The position numbers were made by a program, and so were the translations under genes. The notes beneath the pieces are model-generated. The model was given only the letters and a program-made list of their open reading frames with translations, ran no database searches and was not told where the DNA came from. Shown here piece after piece: positions 21,746 through 35,169 of a DNA stretch of 64,000 nt. Within the stretch, counting starts at the first letter, position 1; the number at the start of each line of letters is the position of its first letter. The stretch comes from Denticeps clupeoides (lineage: Eukaryota; Chordata; Actinopteri; Clupeiformes; Denticipitidae): NCBI RefSeq assembly GCF_900700375.1, contig NC_041724.1:19254893-19318892 (forward strand), written 5' to 3'.

Positions 21746-21770
21746 ACTACATATCCCATAGTGCCTTGCG
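21746..21770. promoter_or_regulatory. ZNF143/SBS-type site upstream of ubl3
   Basis: The site starts ACTACATATCCCATAGTGCC and continues TTGCG, close to the vertebrate ACTACAATTCCCA-NATGC promoter element bound by ZNF143/THAP11. It lies about 420 bp before the ubl3 start codon. Confidence 0.55.
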
Positions 21771-22187
21771 GACCCGTTTCCGGTGTGAATGGTCAAGTGA
21801 TTTCCGGTATCTTTAAACGCTTTGCCATTTATCTCCTGTTTTTCAGACGATAAGATTCAGCCAAGCAGACGGAGATGGATTTACATTCAACGGGCAAGGG
21901 GTCGGGTTCTGGGGTTTTGTAAGATGCGGTTTAATTAATGCTTTAGAGTGGAAAATACATTTATTTCTTGCGTTCTTTTTATTTATGCCGCAGTCATTAG
22001 CCCTTAAAGTTAACGTGAAGCAGCAGATCTGACACGTTCTAGTTCCTGCTGGAGCTGAGACGTCGTCGTTAAAATGAGACGAGGACCGTAACCTGGACTC
22101 TGAGCTGAGCAGATGTTGGCTGCGTGTAAACGGTGATCCGCATACAGATTCATCCACGAACACGCACACCTCCGCCCGCCTGGAGCC

Positions 22188-25100
22188 ATGGCCTCGCAGA
22201 GAAGCCCCGACGCGGTGAGTCTTCCCTTTTCATTTTTATAAAATTCTCTGGGCTCACTGGCTGCGTGATGAATTTATGATCGATTCCTTCCAGCCAGGTG
22301 AAGGTGGGCCTAGTTCTTTCTGATAAATATTATTTCCACTGTTGATTCTGTGTTTAATCTCCTTTGCTTTTTATTCTGGATTAGGTAAGAGGTTGCAGGG
22401 AGATCAAAGCACAGCACAGGTTTTTTTTTTCTTAGATTGGTTGTTGACCAAGAAATGTTAAAGATGTTTTATAGTGCTTTTCTGGAGAATATTGTGTAGT
22501 ATTGTTAGCACAGAGGCGAGCATTGAGAGAAATCCCAACCATTACCAGTAAGCTGTCAGGCATTAATTTAAATAATCCATCTAAATAGCAGATCCGATTC
22601 TGGTAGATCCAGGCGCATCGACAGTCACCCTCAGATAGAAGGTATTTCCCCAAAAAGGACAGAACCATCTTTTATATCACCAGTTACCAGTTCCATAATG
22701 AAATCAGAATAAATGAGTGGTATTGAGTGTGGTGTGTGTGCTTTGTTGTTTGGCAGGTGAGCCTCCGCCTGATCCTAGTGAGCGGGAAGACGCAGGACTT
22801 CACCTTTTCCCCCAGTGACTCGGCTGCTGACATCGCCCATCACGTCTTTGAGAACTGGCCTGCGGGTGAGCAGCCGCTGATGCTCCTGAGCCCATCGGCT
22901 TATTAACACATGCCGTTAATGCTGTTTCCGTGATGAAATGACTGCAGTTGCTAAGATAAGCTGAGAGTTTTTATGCCAGAGCAGGAACACCCTCACGTGA
23001 GCGATTATGGCTTTTCTTGCCATCACTCCACATGCCCCATGACTTCAACTGTCAGTGCTTTCCTGTGTGGCCCATAAACAGTAACCATTACAAACTACGT
23101 TTCATGATTATTTATATTCTGACCTCAGTCCAGTGGACAAATTGTAAGTGACTTTTCACTCATCAATGATAAATTTGTGCTTTTAAATTATAATGCACCA
23201 TTTCTCTCACTATTTTACCCACTATCCACAAGAAATAAGGCAGGAGCAACCAAGGCCCAAGCCTACCACAAACTAGAAGCTGGTGGAACGCATGCATCAC
23301 GGTCAACATGTATTACATCTATACAGTCTGAGAAGCAGTTCCTCAAAACATAACCTTCAATTGCAACTGAAATAGTGGATCAAAAAGTATTTCGCAAGTC
23401 CCAGTAAAGAAGATGACAGAGGTCTGTAATTTTCATCATAGTCAACTTCAACTGTGCGACAATGTTTAAAAAAAAAACGAATCCAGGAAATCACGCTGCA
23501 CCATCTTATCTTTGTCTTCATCTACCCATGCACAGTCAGTAACTTCCGTAACATATAAAATAAACCATAAAACTCAGAAATGCTTAACAAAGCTTACTAA
23601 ATAACACATTTTGACTCTGACAGTATGGTTTTTCAAATAATTTATTTCTATATGGTGTAAACAAGTAAGAATTTTGGCCCTCACAGACCTCTTACTTCTT
23701 TAAGAAGATCTTCTCTCCTTCACTCGTTACCTGTATCAATGGCGCCTTTTTGAACTGGTTATCTGTATAAAATCCACACCTTCACACAGTCAGACTCCAA
23801 CCTCCACCACGGACAAGACCAGAGAGATGTCTAAGGACACCAGGGACAATATTGTAAACCTGCAGAAGACTGGGATGAGACAGTCTACTGTAGGCAAGCA
23901 GCTTGGTGAGAAGAGATCAACTGTTGGAGCAATTATTAGAAAATGGAGTCATTGACAATCTTCCTCCACCTGGGAATCCACGCAAGGTCTCAACTTGTGG
24001 GGTACAAATGATCTTGAGAACGTTGAGGAATGGCTCAGAAATTAATCAATGACCTGAAGTTAGCTGGGGCCACAGTAACAAAGGCTACTATTAGTAACAC
24101 ACTACTTAGTCATGGATGAAAATCCTGCAGCGCTCGATGTTATGTAGGTTATGCTTATGTAGGTTATGTTTTGAGGAACGGCTCTTTCTCTGATGCAACT
24201 CAGACTGTATAGATGTAATACATGTTGACCGTGATGCATGCGTTCCAGCAGCTTCTAGTTTGTGGTAGGCTTGGGCCTTGGTGGTTCCTGCCTTATTTCT
24301 TGTGGATAGTGGGTAAAATAGTGAGAGAAATGGTGCATTACAAATTAACAGAAAATAAAGTTGAAAATCAATGGAAGCACAAATTTAACACGGCACTTGT
24401 CATTAATGAGTGAATACATAATTTTTGAATAACCTTGACTGCTGAGTAATTGTGTGGTATTGTTTTTAGTATTCAATAAGAATATTTCATTCATTCAGAT
24501 CCAGGATGTCTCATGTTTGTGTTCTTTTCATTTTTTTGAGCAGTGTAGTTAGGCCTAACTTTACTGTTACGCTGTGTGGTGCATTTAAATAAATCACATT
24601 CACACTGTCTGTTTTACTGCACCATTTTCTCACAATAATTAAAATGAATCACCTGACTACGGTGGCAGAGAATAATCCAGAACATTTTCAACATGCAAAA
24701 CACCTACTTCCAGGCATCTCTCCTCAGTGCTTGTAAAGTGTCTACGTGTCTGCATGCTTTTGGCTTCACTACATGGCCAGTGATTTTGGTTTGCAGCTGA
24801 TTAACTTTGCAAGGTTCTAACTTGACTGAGATGAGTATTTTATTTTGCTGTAGTCTGGTGAAGTTGAGTTTAAACTGCCAATTGTTGACTGGTTGTCCTT
24901 GTTCCAGGCTGGGAGGAAGAGCAGGTCAGCAGTCCCAGCATCCTGCGCCTGATATTCCAGGGACGCTTTTTACATGGCAACGTGACTCTTGGAGGTGAGT
25001 GGTGAGCGCTCGTTCCTATACAGTCAAAAACGGAAAGTCAATGATCACTATGCTTCTTTAGCAAACTTGCCTGAGTTAAAAATGGCATCCAGGGAGTCGG

Positions 25101-25993
25101 GAACCATTCACTCTGATGCTGCTGAGAGAAGCTACAAGAACCCGTTTTTATATTAATAGTGGTAGAACTAAATAAGTGCATTTATATATGGTCACCATAT
25201 AGGATAAATATTTCTTTGGCCTTTCTTGGAAGGTCCTTACCTAAAGCATTTACCAGGCGCCCTTATCCAGAGCAACTTACAGTCAGTAGTTACAGGGACA
25301 GCCCCCCCCTGGAGACACTCAGGGTTAAGTGTCCTGCTCAGGGACACGATGGTAGTAAGTGGGGTTTCAACCTGGGTCTTCTGGTTCATAGGCGAGTTTG
25401 TTACCCGCTATGCTGCTACCACCCAAAAAGCACCTATTTCTCCCTGCTGGAATAAGTTAGCACATCTGGCAAATGTGTTCAGAGCTGCACCTTAAAAGAA
25501 GAATGGATGGTATGTTGGTATGAAATATGCTAAGACGTGAAACTGTTCTCTTGGTCAGCTCATCACCAACTCTGCCCTGACACCTACTGTCCCCTTACTG
25601 TACGTCCCTCTATGACCCTCTCTGCGCACAAGGAGAAAGGAGTGTGTCTGTAGGGCCTGTCAACGCACATTGAGACTAACTGTATGTGATTTGGGCCTGT
25701 TCGTGTTTTCTCATCAGCTCTGAAGTTGCCTCCAGGGCGAACAACAGTCATGCATTTGGTTGCACGAGAGACGCTACCTGAGCCAAACTCCTATGGTAAG
25801 TTACCAGTAGCTCCCCATGGATCTACATGAGTGTACATGTAAGAGTAGAGGCTCAGCGGGACTGATCTGACTGAGCCATTGTCCTGAAGATGTTTGGATT
25901 GTGGTTGTGTCTAGTGCTGATGCTGATGATCTCTCTGTAGGTCAGAGGAACCGGGAGAAAGCCACAGAGAATGGGTGCTGTCTGCTTTTGTAA
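22188..25993 (+). CDS. ubl3: Ubiquitin-like protein 3 (membrane-anchored UBL)
   Basis: Five coding exons join in frame: 22188-22214, 22757-22865, 24908-24994, 25718-25795 and 25941-25993, giving 117 residues, the same length as human UBL3. The ubiquitin fold spans most of the protein ([69 protein letters not shown]). The C-terminus GCCLLL is a CAAX-type prenylation signal; leucine at the end predicts geranylgeranylation. Known family role: a membrane-anchored UBL that modifies proteins and directs them to small extracellular vesicles. Intron 2 holds a Tc1-like element and intron 3 a SINE-A. Confidence 0.96.
23145..24548 (+). mobile_element. Decayed Tc1-like transposon in ubl3 intron 2
   Basis: Two inverted arms of about 210-250 bp (about 23145-23380 and 24160-24415) face each other. 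Between them the plus strand encodes a Tc1 transposase N-terminus ([20 protein letters not shown] then [18 protein letters not shown], from about 23827), followed by stops and a short remnant resembling TKATISN. No catalytic DDE domain remains. The outer end CTTTTCATTTTTTTGAGCAG at about 24525-24546 resembles a Tc1 terminus, so two related elements may overlap. Confidence 0.8.
25244..25424 (-). repeat. SINE-A copy in ubl3 intron 3
   Basis: Inverted copy with TTATCCAGAGCAACTTACAG, GGGTTAAGTGTCCTGCTCAG and a degenerate tRNA-like head ending CTGCTACCACC. Confidence 0.88.
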
Positions 25994-28900
25994 AAGAGAT
26001 GAAGATGAGCTCCCCTCTTTCTCCACCATTCCTGTCTGCTCTGTCCTATCTGGAGATGATCCCTGAGAACACTTGTTCATTTACTAATTGACTAATGGTT
26101 TTTGTTCTCAGTATTTGAAAGATATCATATTTGTAGAAGTATGTAATGAGATTGACCTTCGGTCCAGACAGAGTGTGTGGAGTCTCCTCCGTAAATGATG
26201 TCCTGATGGCCATCCAACGTGTGATATAGGAGTAAGGGACCTGAACACTCGGACATTTTACCTAATGATATTCAATTTGATATGGTATCAGCCCTTTTCT
26301 GGATCCTTATCCTTAGCCGTATGCCTGAGATTGTCAGACCAGTGGCAGCTTTGGACTCCTGTACCGGTTGAGGGTCACTGGCCTGGTGGTAATGAAGGCA
26401 TTTGGACCTCTGGAGCAGCACGTGGTTGTAGGATCTTCTGGCCCTGTGGCACGTTTTTATGTCTCCTTTTACTTCAGCAGTCTACTGTATCATCTCTCCC
26501 TGCACCCCTGACTCTGCTCCAGGACACCCCATGAGGGCTTCAGAGCAGGGTTCTCCGTCTGTCAGTCTTTTATTTGTATGTAATAAGTGAATTCTCTGTT
26601 TTATATTTTATTTCTTGGTACAATGGCTGATGCTAGTAATATCGGTAGTACGTGGGTGGGGGTATTTCCTTTTGTTAATAATGTAAACCTAAACCCCTAA
26701 TTTTCAAATCATGTGAAATGCTCTGCTTAAAGCTTGTATTATAAATGAATAAAACATTTAATGTATGTTTATTTGCTGGGTTCACCTTGATATTTTTATT
26801 TTTTTTGGTTTTAAGTACTCGTGCACCTCCCAGTCTTGTCCTCTCTGTAGTGTCGATGTGTCCCCTGCTGGTGGCAGCATTGGAAAATCTACTTCACAGA
26901 TGCATGGCTATTGGACCTATACGGTTTTCCAGCACTCCTGTAGTGGCTCTCTGCCACTTCCTTTCATAGCATACGGCTAAATAGATGTTTCACGACAGCC
27001 TCATACACACGTATATCACAATGACAATCACTTCGCTTTCATTTCATCAGCTTTTTGGACCGATCCCTTTTGTTCACTCTTGACTGTTCATGGTCCAGAT
27101 TTCCATTAGATTCCAGCCCTCAGCTCCTCATTATTTGGTATACTGATGGAAAACTTAACTGTACTTATGAGTGGAAAAATAGTGAGTTTGCAAAATCTAA
27201 ACAGAACCATGAGCGCAATGTCTGTCAGATTTGTTCATTACTCTTCTTTCCATTCTTCCTGGTCACTGTCTGTTACTTGATGTGGCCTCTCCTTCTCTGA
27301 GGGAATCTTTAGGCCAATGCTGTGGATATATGTTGGAAGTGTCTGGAGAAAATAATTCACACCAGGTGCTCAATTCTTTACCCCTCACACTCACCTGAAA
27401 ACCTCAAAATAGCCACAGCTTGGAGGAGTTCCCAGAGGTGTTTAGCACGTGTTGGGGTCCCCAGCTCACCCCAAACCACTGTGGAGGCCAGGTCTCCACT
27501 TTTTGTTAGGTACATAACTCCACATGTGTTCATTCATAGTTTTGGTGCCTTCAGTGAGAATCTACCAACGTAAATGGTCATGAAACTTTTGGCCTGTACT
27601 GTATATGATTAGGATTTTCTTGTATGATAGTTGTACACAGTGCCACTGTGACCTCATGTGTTCAAGGTCAGGTGTCTGCAGTTTGCATGCATCCCTGTTC
27701 CCTAATAGATTCCCCTTGGATTGATGACTCTACAATGGCCATAGGTGTGAGTGTGAGTGAGAAGGATATGCGCTGTGCAGTGGGCCCAATGTCCCGGGTC
27801 CTGGGACCCGTGAGCCTGATGTGGATTGTTAATTGTTATAGACAGTAAGAGCATGAATCAGATGATAGTAAGAGCATGATTTTAGATGACTGTAGGCTAC
27901 ATCCATCATTGTCACCTACAGAAGAAAAATTCATTTACAGGGTCATTGATGGCCTAGCAGCTAAGGAAGTGGACCAGAAACCAGGAACTGTGCTTCCAGG
28001 CACCTAAAAAGTGAAAGTAATTACTTTCACTTCATTTTCAATTCACAAATCATCAAGGAGGATAATTCCATACCCAGGTTTGGATGGAACCTTCCATGAA
28101 CATTCTTCTATGCTTCATGTCATTTCAATTAATCATCCAATATTGATGTTTTTTTAAGCTTCTGGCTGCTCTTTATGATCTTTTTATATAAGATAAGACT
28201 TTATTAAACTGCCTGGCCACAAAGCACGAGATGACATTATGAAATGATCGCCGATGTGGAATTTTCCATCCAGCCTCACTGAAATGACAGTGATGATAAA
28301 TGGTCAGAGCTGGATGTCATTTATATTTCATTTACGACATTTATCAGATGCCATTACAGTCAGTAGTGACATGGACAGTACCCCTGGACATGATGGCTGT
28401 AATTGGGGCTCAAACCTGGGACTTTGTGCTCTTCACCCCGTTCATGTTCTTTCTGTTGAAAGAGGCTGCAGAAGCTCATATCTTCTGTAAGGCTCTTGGG
28501 TTTATTTTGACCTATGTTGTTGCTGTCATTGATAAACCGGCAGTGAACTCATCCTGGACCAGGGCCTGGTAGAACATTACGCACCATGTAAGTGGGTTGT
28601 AAATATAATTTTATGAAAGATGTATGTATTTCTGCAACAGTTCAAAGAAACCCCTGCAAGCCCACAATTACCATGACATTCATGTCCATGATGAACCTCT
28701 GACCACAACTGTACATGATGGACATAAAGATACAATTTCAGCCTGCACTTCTCCACGGATTACAGCAAAAACAGACCTGAACTGGGCGACTCTGAAGAAC
28801 GGTGCAGCTTCATTCAGACAGACTGGGATCTCAGCCTTGCCACTCCTCTACAGGCGAGAAAATCCTATAATAAAAGGACACTGTGCTGCCTGCCAGACTT

Positions 28901-30659
28901 CAGGGGAAAGAATGTCCTTCCCCATCTATTCCATTTCTTCACAGTCCTGTTCCTCACTCAACATTGACTGAGAAACAGGAGTGGAAATTCCATACGGAAT
29001 TTTGTTGTTTCTGCATCCACTAGACTCATTCCTGTGCCGTAAAATATTCATTTTATAAAAGGAGCACATTCCAAACATTCCCATGGCTCATGAAAAGGGT
29101 CATTTCATGTAAGATCTGTGGTTATATCGCAGTGAGGATGTGGCTGCTTGCTTGATGTTCAGAACCCCAGGGAGTCCAGATATGGTGAGCTCCTGTGGAA
29201 GCTCCATTCTAGCCTTCCATCCACCTGCCTCTCCACCTGCATCCAGAGCTTCAGTTGTGTCCAGCAGGATTCAGTGCTGCATTCCAGTTCAGTACACTTT
29301 ACACCATGTAAAGTGAGATTATCTATCTCTAGCAGAACAAATCTGCTTCATTCCTCATGGAGAACGGCTTCAGGATATTTATGAGCTCTTGTAGAGGAAC
29401 ATAGAAGACACACTTTAATTAAAGCTGAATTTCCCAATACCCAGTCACTGGTGGAGGAGGAGGAGATGTTCTTGTCTGGCTGCTCAGCCCATCTCTGGAA
29501 CGTCCACGAAGCCCCCAGAGTTGTGTTGCAATCCTCTATGAAAGACTTTCACAATGACAACAGGGTATATAAATGACATGGGTTCCGCTGCCACTTCTCC
29601 CTCAGTCACAGGACAGTAGTCTTTTTTTCTGCTTGCATCTGTGCATTATAACATTTAGTCACATTATAGCACTGTAATATAATCAGGTAATAATATGACA
29701 GATTACTATCATGGAAGTGGACTGCAGGTTGACGTGTTGTAAGGAGAAAAATGCTCAAGACTCTGATGTCCTTGTGGGGTCAAATGTAATACACAGCATT
29801 TGTAAACCTGCAGTGGCCAGGGCTACTGTACATCACAGTATGTTGTGTGTGTGGCCAAGCTGAAGTTCCTCCACCAGGCAGATGAGCAACAGGATAATGC
29901 ACGCTGCTACTCCGCAAAAACGGCTGAAAAGTGGACATTTCCACAAAACGAACCATCTGTGGGGAAATGTCTGGACTTAATGTTATGGCTGGTGACTGGA
30001 ATCCCCACGAGAACTCGGAATATTGTGTCCTGAGTCTGGAATCTGGTCTTCTTGGCTCGAGTTAGACCTCTGACAGATGTCCTCTGAACACGGCTCTGAT
30101 AAGAGCCACTGCGGCCACATTCCTCCTTGTTTTTCACTAACGTTCCTTTTTCCATTTTCCTCTCTGCTGTGCTGCCAGGCTGGAGATGACCTCACGAGCG
30201 CTGGCGGCCCCGCCGGAGTGCTGGGGAGCCTGGGAGTCCTTCACTCTCCCGCACTTACTTGCCACCACATTGTGAAGAGTGAAGATCCTGCGTAATTGTG
30301 ACCGACAGCACTGTGGGGAGGTCTGGACTCCATTTTCAGGTGAAGCACCACATGATCCCAACACTGCGTGTGTGAGTTGGTGTGAAATTGAGTGAAATTG
30401 CTTTTTTTGTTGTTAAAGAACAGGGACATTCCTCTTCCCAAGGGTAAGAGACAGTGTTCTTAAAGGAACCCTATCATCTCAGATTACAGCTCAGAACAAA
30501 GACGTCCATTACACCAAGTCTGCAGACGGATCGCCTCAGAATGTTCACAGTGCAGAAGCTCCGTCAGAACAGGCCACGACTTGTACCTGTTACCCACTTC
30601 TACATACAATCCTCTCCCTGACAGCCGCTGAAGGAATCTGACCCCAGAGCAGGACTCGC
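25994..30659. other. ubl3 3' UTR, then gene-poor sequence
   Basis: An AATAAA at 26748-26753 probably ends ubl3. Beyond it I find no protein family on either strand. Repeats seen: a SINE-B tail (about 27016-27040), a Tc1-derived piece (27310-27606), a SINE-B head (about 27945-28030) and a SINE-A piece (28330-28438). Open frames such as 28624-28971 and 30077-30295 are short and unrecognised. Confidence 0.5.
27310..27606. mobile_element. Non-autonomous Tc1-like element, partial
   Basis: The segment matches the 3' half of the element at 62859-63365, including TCTCCACTTTTTGTTAGGTAC, CTCCACATGTGTTCATTC and the GGCCTGTACTGTATA terminus. Its left inverted repeat is missing. Confidence 0.75.
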
Positions 30660-33600
30660 ACGCATGCGTGACGTGTTATAAACCTGCAGACTTTACACAT
30701 GCACAACGTGTTATAAACCTGCAGACTTTACGCATGCATGACGTGTTATAAACCTGCAGACTTTACGCATGAATGACGTGTTATAAAACTGCAGACTTTA
30801 CACAAGCGTGACGTGTTATAAACCTGCAGACTTTACACATGCCCGACGTATTAAAAAACTGCAGACTTTACGCATGTGTGACGTGTTATAAACCTGCAGA
30901 CTTTACGCATGAATGACGTGTTATAAAACTGCAGACTTTACACATGCACAACGTGTTATAAAACCGCAGACTTTACGCATACACAACGTGTTATAAAAAC
31001 ACAGACTCTACACATGCACAACGTGTTATAAAACCGCAGACTTTACGCATGCGTGACGTGTTATAAACCTGCAGACTTTACGCATGAATGACGTGTTATA
31101 AAACTGCAGACTTTACACAAGCGTGACGTGTTATAAACCTGCAGACTTTACACATGCCCGATGTATTAAAAAACTGCAGACTTTACGCATGCGTGACGTG
31201 TTATAAACCTGCAGACTTTACGCATGAATGACGTGTTATAAAACTGCCGAATTTACACATGCACAACGTGTTATAAAACCGCAGACTTTACGCATACACA
31301 ACGTGTTATAAAAACGCAGACTCTACACATGCACAACGTGTTATAAAACCGCAGACTTTACGCATGCATGACGTGTTATAAAACTGCAGACTTTACGCAT
31401 GCACAACATGTTATAAAACTGCAGACTTTACACATACATGACGTGTTGTAAAACCGCAGACTCTACACATACACAACGTGTTATAAAACCGCAGACTTTA
31501 CGCATGCGTGACGTGTTATAAAACTGCAGACATAACGCATGCGCGATGTGTTATAAAACTGCAGACTTTACGCATGCACAACGTATTATAAAACTGCAGA
31601 CTTTACACATACATGACGTGTTATAAAACCGCAGACTTTACACATACATGACGTGTTATAAAACCGCAGACTTTACACATGCACGACGTGTAATAAACAT
31701 GCAGACTTTTTGAATGCACAACGTATTATAAAACTGCAGACTTTACACATGCGCGACATGTTATAAAACCGCAGACTTTACACATACATGACGTGTTATA
31801 AAACTGCAGACTTTACGCATGTGTGACGAGTTATAAAACTGCAGACTTTACGCATGCACAACGTGTTATAAAACTGCAGACATAACGCATGTGTGATGTG
31901 TTATAAAACTGCAGACTTTACACATGCACAACGTGTTCTAAAACCGCAGACTTTACACATACATGACGTGTTATAAAACTGCAGACTTTACACATACATG
32001 ACATGTTATAAAACTGCAGACTTTATGCATGCACAACATGTTATAAAACCGCAGACTTTACACATGCACAACGTGTTATAAAACCGCAGACTTTACTCAT
32101 GCGTGACGAGTTATAAAACTGCAGACTTTACGCATACATTACGTATTATAAAACTGCAGACTTTACACATACATGACGTGTTATAAAACCGCAGACTTTA
32201 CACATGCACGACGTGTAATATACATGCAGACTTTTTGAATGCGCGACGTATTATAAAACTGCAGACTTTACACATGCGCGACATGTTATAAAACTGCAGA
32301 CTTTACACATGCGCGACATGTTATAAAACCGCAGACTTTACACATACATGACGTGTTATAAAACTGCAGACTTTACGCATGCGTGACGAGTTATAAAACT
32401 GCAGACTTTACACATGCACAACGTGTTATAAAACTGCAGACTTTACACATGCACAACGTGTTATAAAACCGCAGACTTTACACATACATGACGTGTTATA
32501 AAACTGCAGACTTTACACATACATGACGTGTTATAAAACTGCAGACTTTATGCATGCACAACATGTTATAAAACCGCAGACTTTACACATGCACAACGTG
32601 TTATAAAACCGCAGACTTTACACATGCACAATGTGTTATAAAACCGCAGACTTTACACATGCACAACGTGTTATAAAACTGCAGACTTTACGCATGCGTG
32701 ACGAGTTATAAAACTGCAGACTTTACGCATGCACAACGTGTTATAAAACTGCAGACATAACGCATGTGTGATGTGTTATAAAACTGCAGACTTTACACAT
32801 GCACAACGTGTTCTAAAACCGCAGACTTTACACATACATGACGTGTTATAAAACTACAGACTTTACACATAAATGACATGTTATAAAACTGCAGACTTTA
32901 TGCATGCACAACATGTTATAAAACCGCAGACTTTACACATGCACAACGTGTTATAAAACCGCAGACTTTACACATGCACAACGTGTTATAAAACCGCAGA
33001 CTTTACTCATGCGTGACGAGTTATAAAACTGCAGACTTTACGCATACATTACGTATTATAAAACTGCAGACTTTACACATACATGACGTGTTATAAAACC
33101 GCAGACTTTACACATGCACGACGTGTAATATACATGCAGACTTTTTGAATGCGCGACGTATTATAAAACTGCAGACTTTACACATGCGCGACATGTTATA
33201 AAACTGCAGACTTTACACATGCGCGACATGTTATAAAACCGCAGACTTTACACATACATGACGTGTTATAAAACTGCAGACTTTACGCATGCGTGACGAG
33301 TTATAAAACTGCAGACTTTACGCATGCACAACGTGTTATAAAACTGCAGACTTTACGCATGCACAACGTGTTATAAAACTGCAGACTTTACACATGCACA
33401 ACGTGTTATAAAACCGCAGACTTTACACATACATGACGTGTTATAAAACTGCAGACTTTACACATACATGACGTGTTATAAAACTGCAGACTTTATGCAT
33501 GCACAACATGTTATAAAACCGCAGACTTTACACATGCACAACGTGTTATAAAACCGCAGACTTTACACATGCACAACGTGTTATAAAACCGCAGACTTTA

Positions 33601-33856
33601 CACATGCACAACGTGTTATAAAACCGCAGACTTTACTCATGCGTGACGAGTTATAAAACCGCAGACTTTACTCATGCGTGACGAGTTATAAAACCGCAGA
33701 CTTTACTCATGCGTGACGAGTTATAAAACTGCAGACTTTACGCATACATTACGTATTATAAAACTGCAGACTTTACACATACATGACGTGTTATAAAACC
33801 GCAGACTTTACTCATGCGTGACGAGTTATAAAACCGCAGACTTTACGCATGCACAG
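30660..33856. repeat. 35-bp minisatellite, about 91 copies with higher-order structure
   Basis: The unit is about ACGTGTTATAAAACTGCAGA plus CTTTACACATGCAC-type sequence. Each copy has a 3-6 base variable tip (GCATGCGTG, ACATACATG, GCATGCACA and others) and alternates CTGCAG with CCGCAG. Variant units mark larger duplications: the rare ACGTGTAATA unit recurs at 31687, 32211 and 33121 (the last two exactly 910 bp, 26 units apart), and another variant block recurs 315 bp (9 units) apart at 30767/31082. Unit length is strictly kept. No open reading frame or stem-loop suggests a gene. Confidence 0.95.
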
Positions 33857-34259
33857 CACCAAATTGTTCTGAGGTTCTTCTGCCAGTCATTTTAAACCGA
33901 CGTACTGTGTATGGGTGGCGATCAGAGAGACTCTGTTCATGTACACAACTCTTTCATTAATTAAAATGTCTTTATTTTTTTATGAAAAGTCATTATTTGA
34001 AATAAGATTCTCTGCTGGTGTGAATTTTATTGCATCTTTCATCTAATAATCAATCAAACATGACATTCCACTGGAACTTAATAATTCCTGGACTGGTTTT
34101 CCCAGAAAAGTGGGATCTGTTGGAGGGAGCATCTGACTTAATGCCAGTGGTGTGAAAATGAAAAGTAGGAGGTGAAAGACTTCAGGAGGCTCTGTGGGTG
34201 GATGGAAAGTCTTCATCCTGACCTCGGCATGTCCAAACATCTATGGAATGTACCCCGAG
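33857..34259. other. No gene seen
   Basis: Unique-looking sequence between the minisatellite and a CpG-rich patch. The only minus frame (34043-34240) has no family resemblance. Confidence 0.4.
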
Positions 34260-34390
34260 GTCAACCTTCAGGGACCGTCCCTCACAGGCGCCTTTCTTCT
34301 CGGCGCCGGGCGCTAGGACCGCGGGGCCGCGCTCTCCGGCGCCGCTCCGAGAGTCCGGATCTCAGGAGGCTTCCAGCAGATCTTCAGCAG
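34260..34390 (+). promoter_or_regulatory. prss23: Probable noncoding first exon and CpG promoter of prss23
   Basis: A GC-rich patch ends at a CTTCAGCAG/GTACCG donor (34390). The matching acceptor TTTCTTCAG at about 35078-35086 opens the exon that carries the prss23 start at 35170. This fits the family, whose coding region is in one exon. Plus-strand frames across the patch are probably compositional. Confidence 0.45.
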
Positions 34391-35169
34391 GTACCGCGTC
34401 GCGCTCCACGTTACTGTGGTCGGGTGGGAATGGAGCGGAGTAAACAGCGCGACCAGCGGCCTTCTGGGGACGCAGGTGTCGCCCTGGTGACAAGGACAGT
34501 ACTGGGACAGGACAAGTTCATTACGCTGCCGAGTGAGATTTAGACATTTATAGCTCTGAACATCCCTGAACAAAGACGTGGGACTTCAATCCCTCCAAAG
34601 ATGTATTCCTTCAGATCCACGTACTGGGGACAACGGGACACCAGGTTGCATTATGGGAAGAAAGCAGTGTGATGATTCCATGATGGCCGTGACCTCTGGG
34701 TGGAAGAAAATCGCTCAGGAACAATAAGTTTGAGGTGTTAACTTCTCCTCCACCTTCTCCAGATCTCCATCCAGTCATCACAGCTTCAAGTATCTGCTAC
34801 TCAGGTCTGGGCACCACAGTAGGTTCCTTCAGAGGTGCAGGTACCTGATCTGTTCATTTTTAATGATTAATAGCTTGGGATTGAGGTGGCATTGACAAGC
34901 GACTGGAGAGCGAAGTTCTGTCCAGATTCACTCTCATGTGGAATTATGCAAATATATCCAACAGTTGGGTTTGTGTGAGTTTGGCCGCTTGGTTGGTGGA
35001 ACCAGGCTATTTGTGGGTGGATGATGTTCCAGGTGTTAAATCTGGTTTAGTGCATGGACCAGACCTTCCTTCTCGTCTTTCTTCAGAAACACTCTGCTGG
35101 CTCCGCCTGAACCATCACGCTTGGTAAAGAGTTGTATGGGATGTCCTACGTTTTGAGGTGTTTGCTACG

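Noticed and set aside
28624-28971. 115-codon plus frame downstream of ubl3
   Set aside because: No domain, no splice context and ordinary length for AT-balanced intergenic DNA.
30660-33856. CRISPR-like array
   Set aside because: Regular 35-bp spacing, but there are no unique spacers: the whole unit repeats, which is a minisatellite. The host is a vertebrate.
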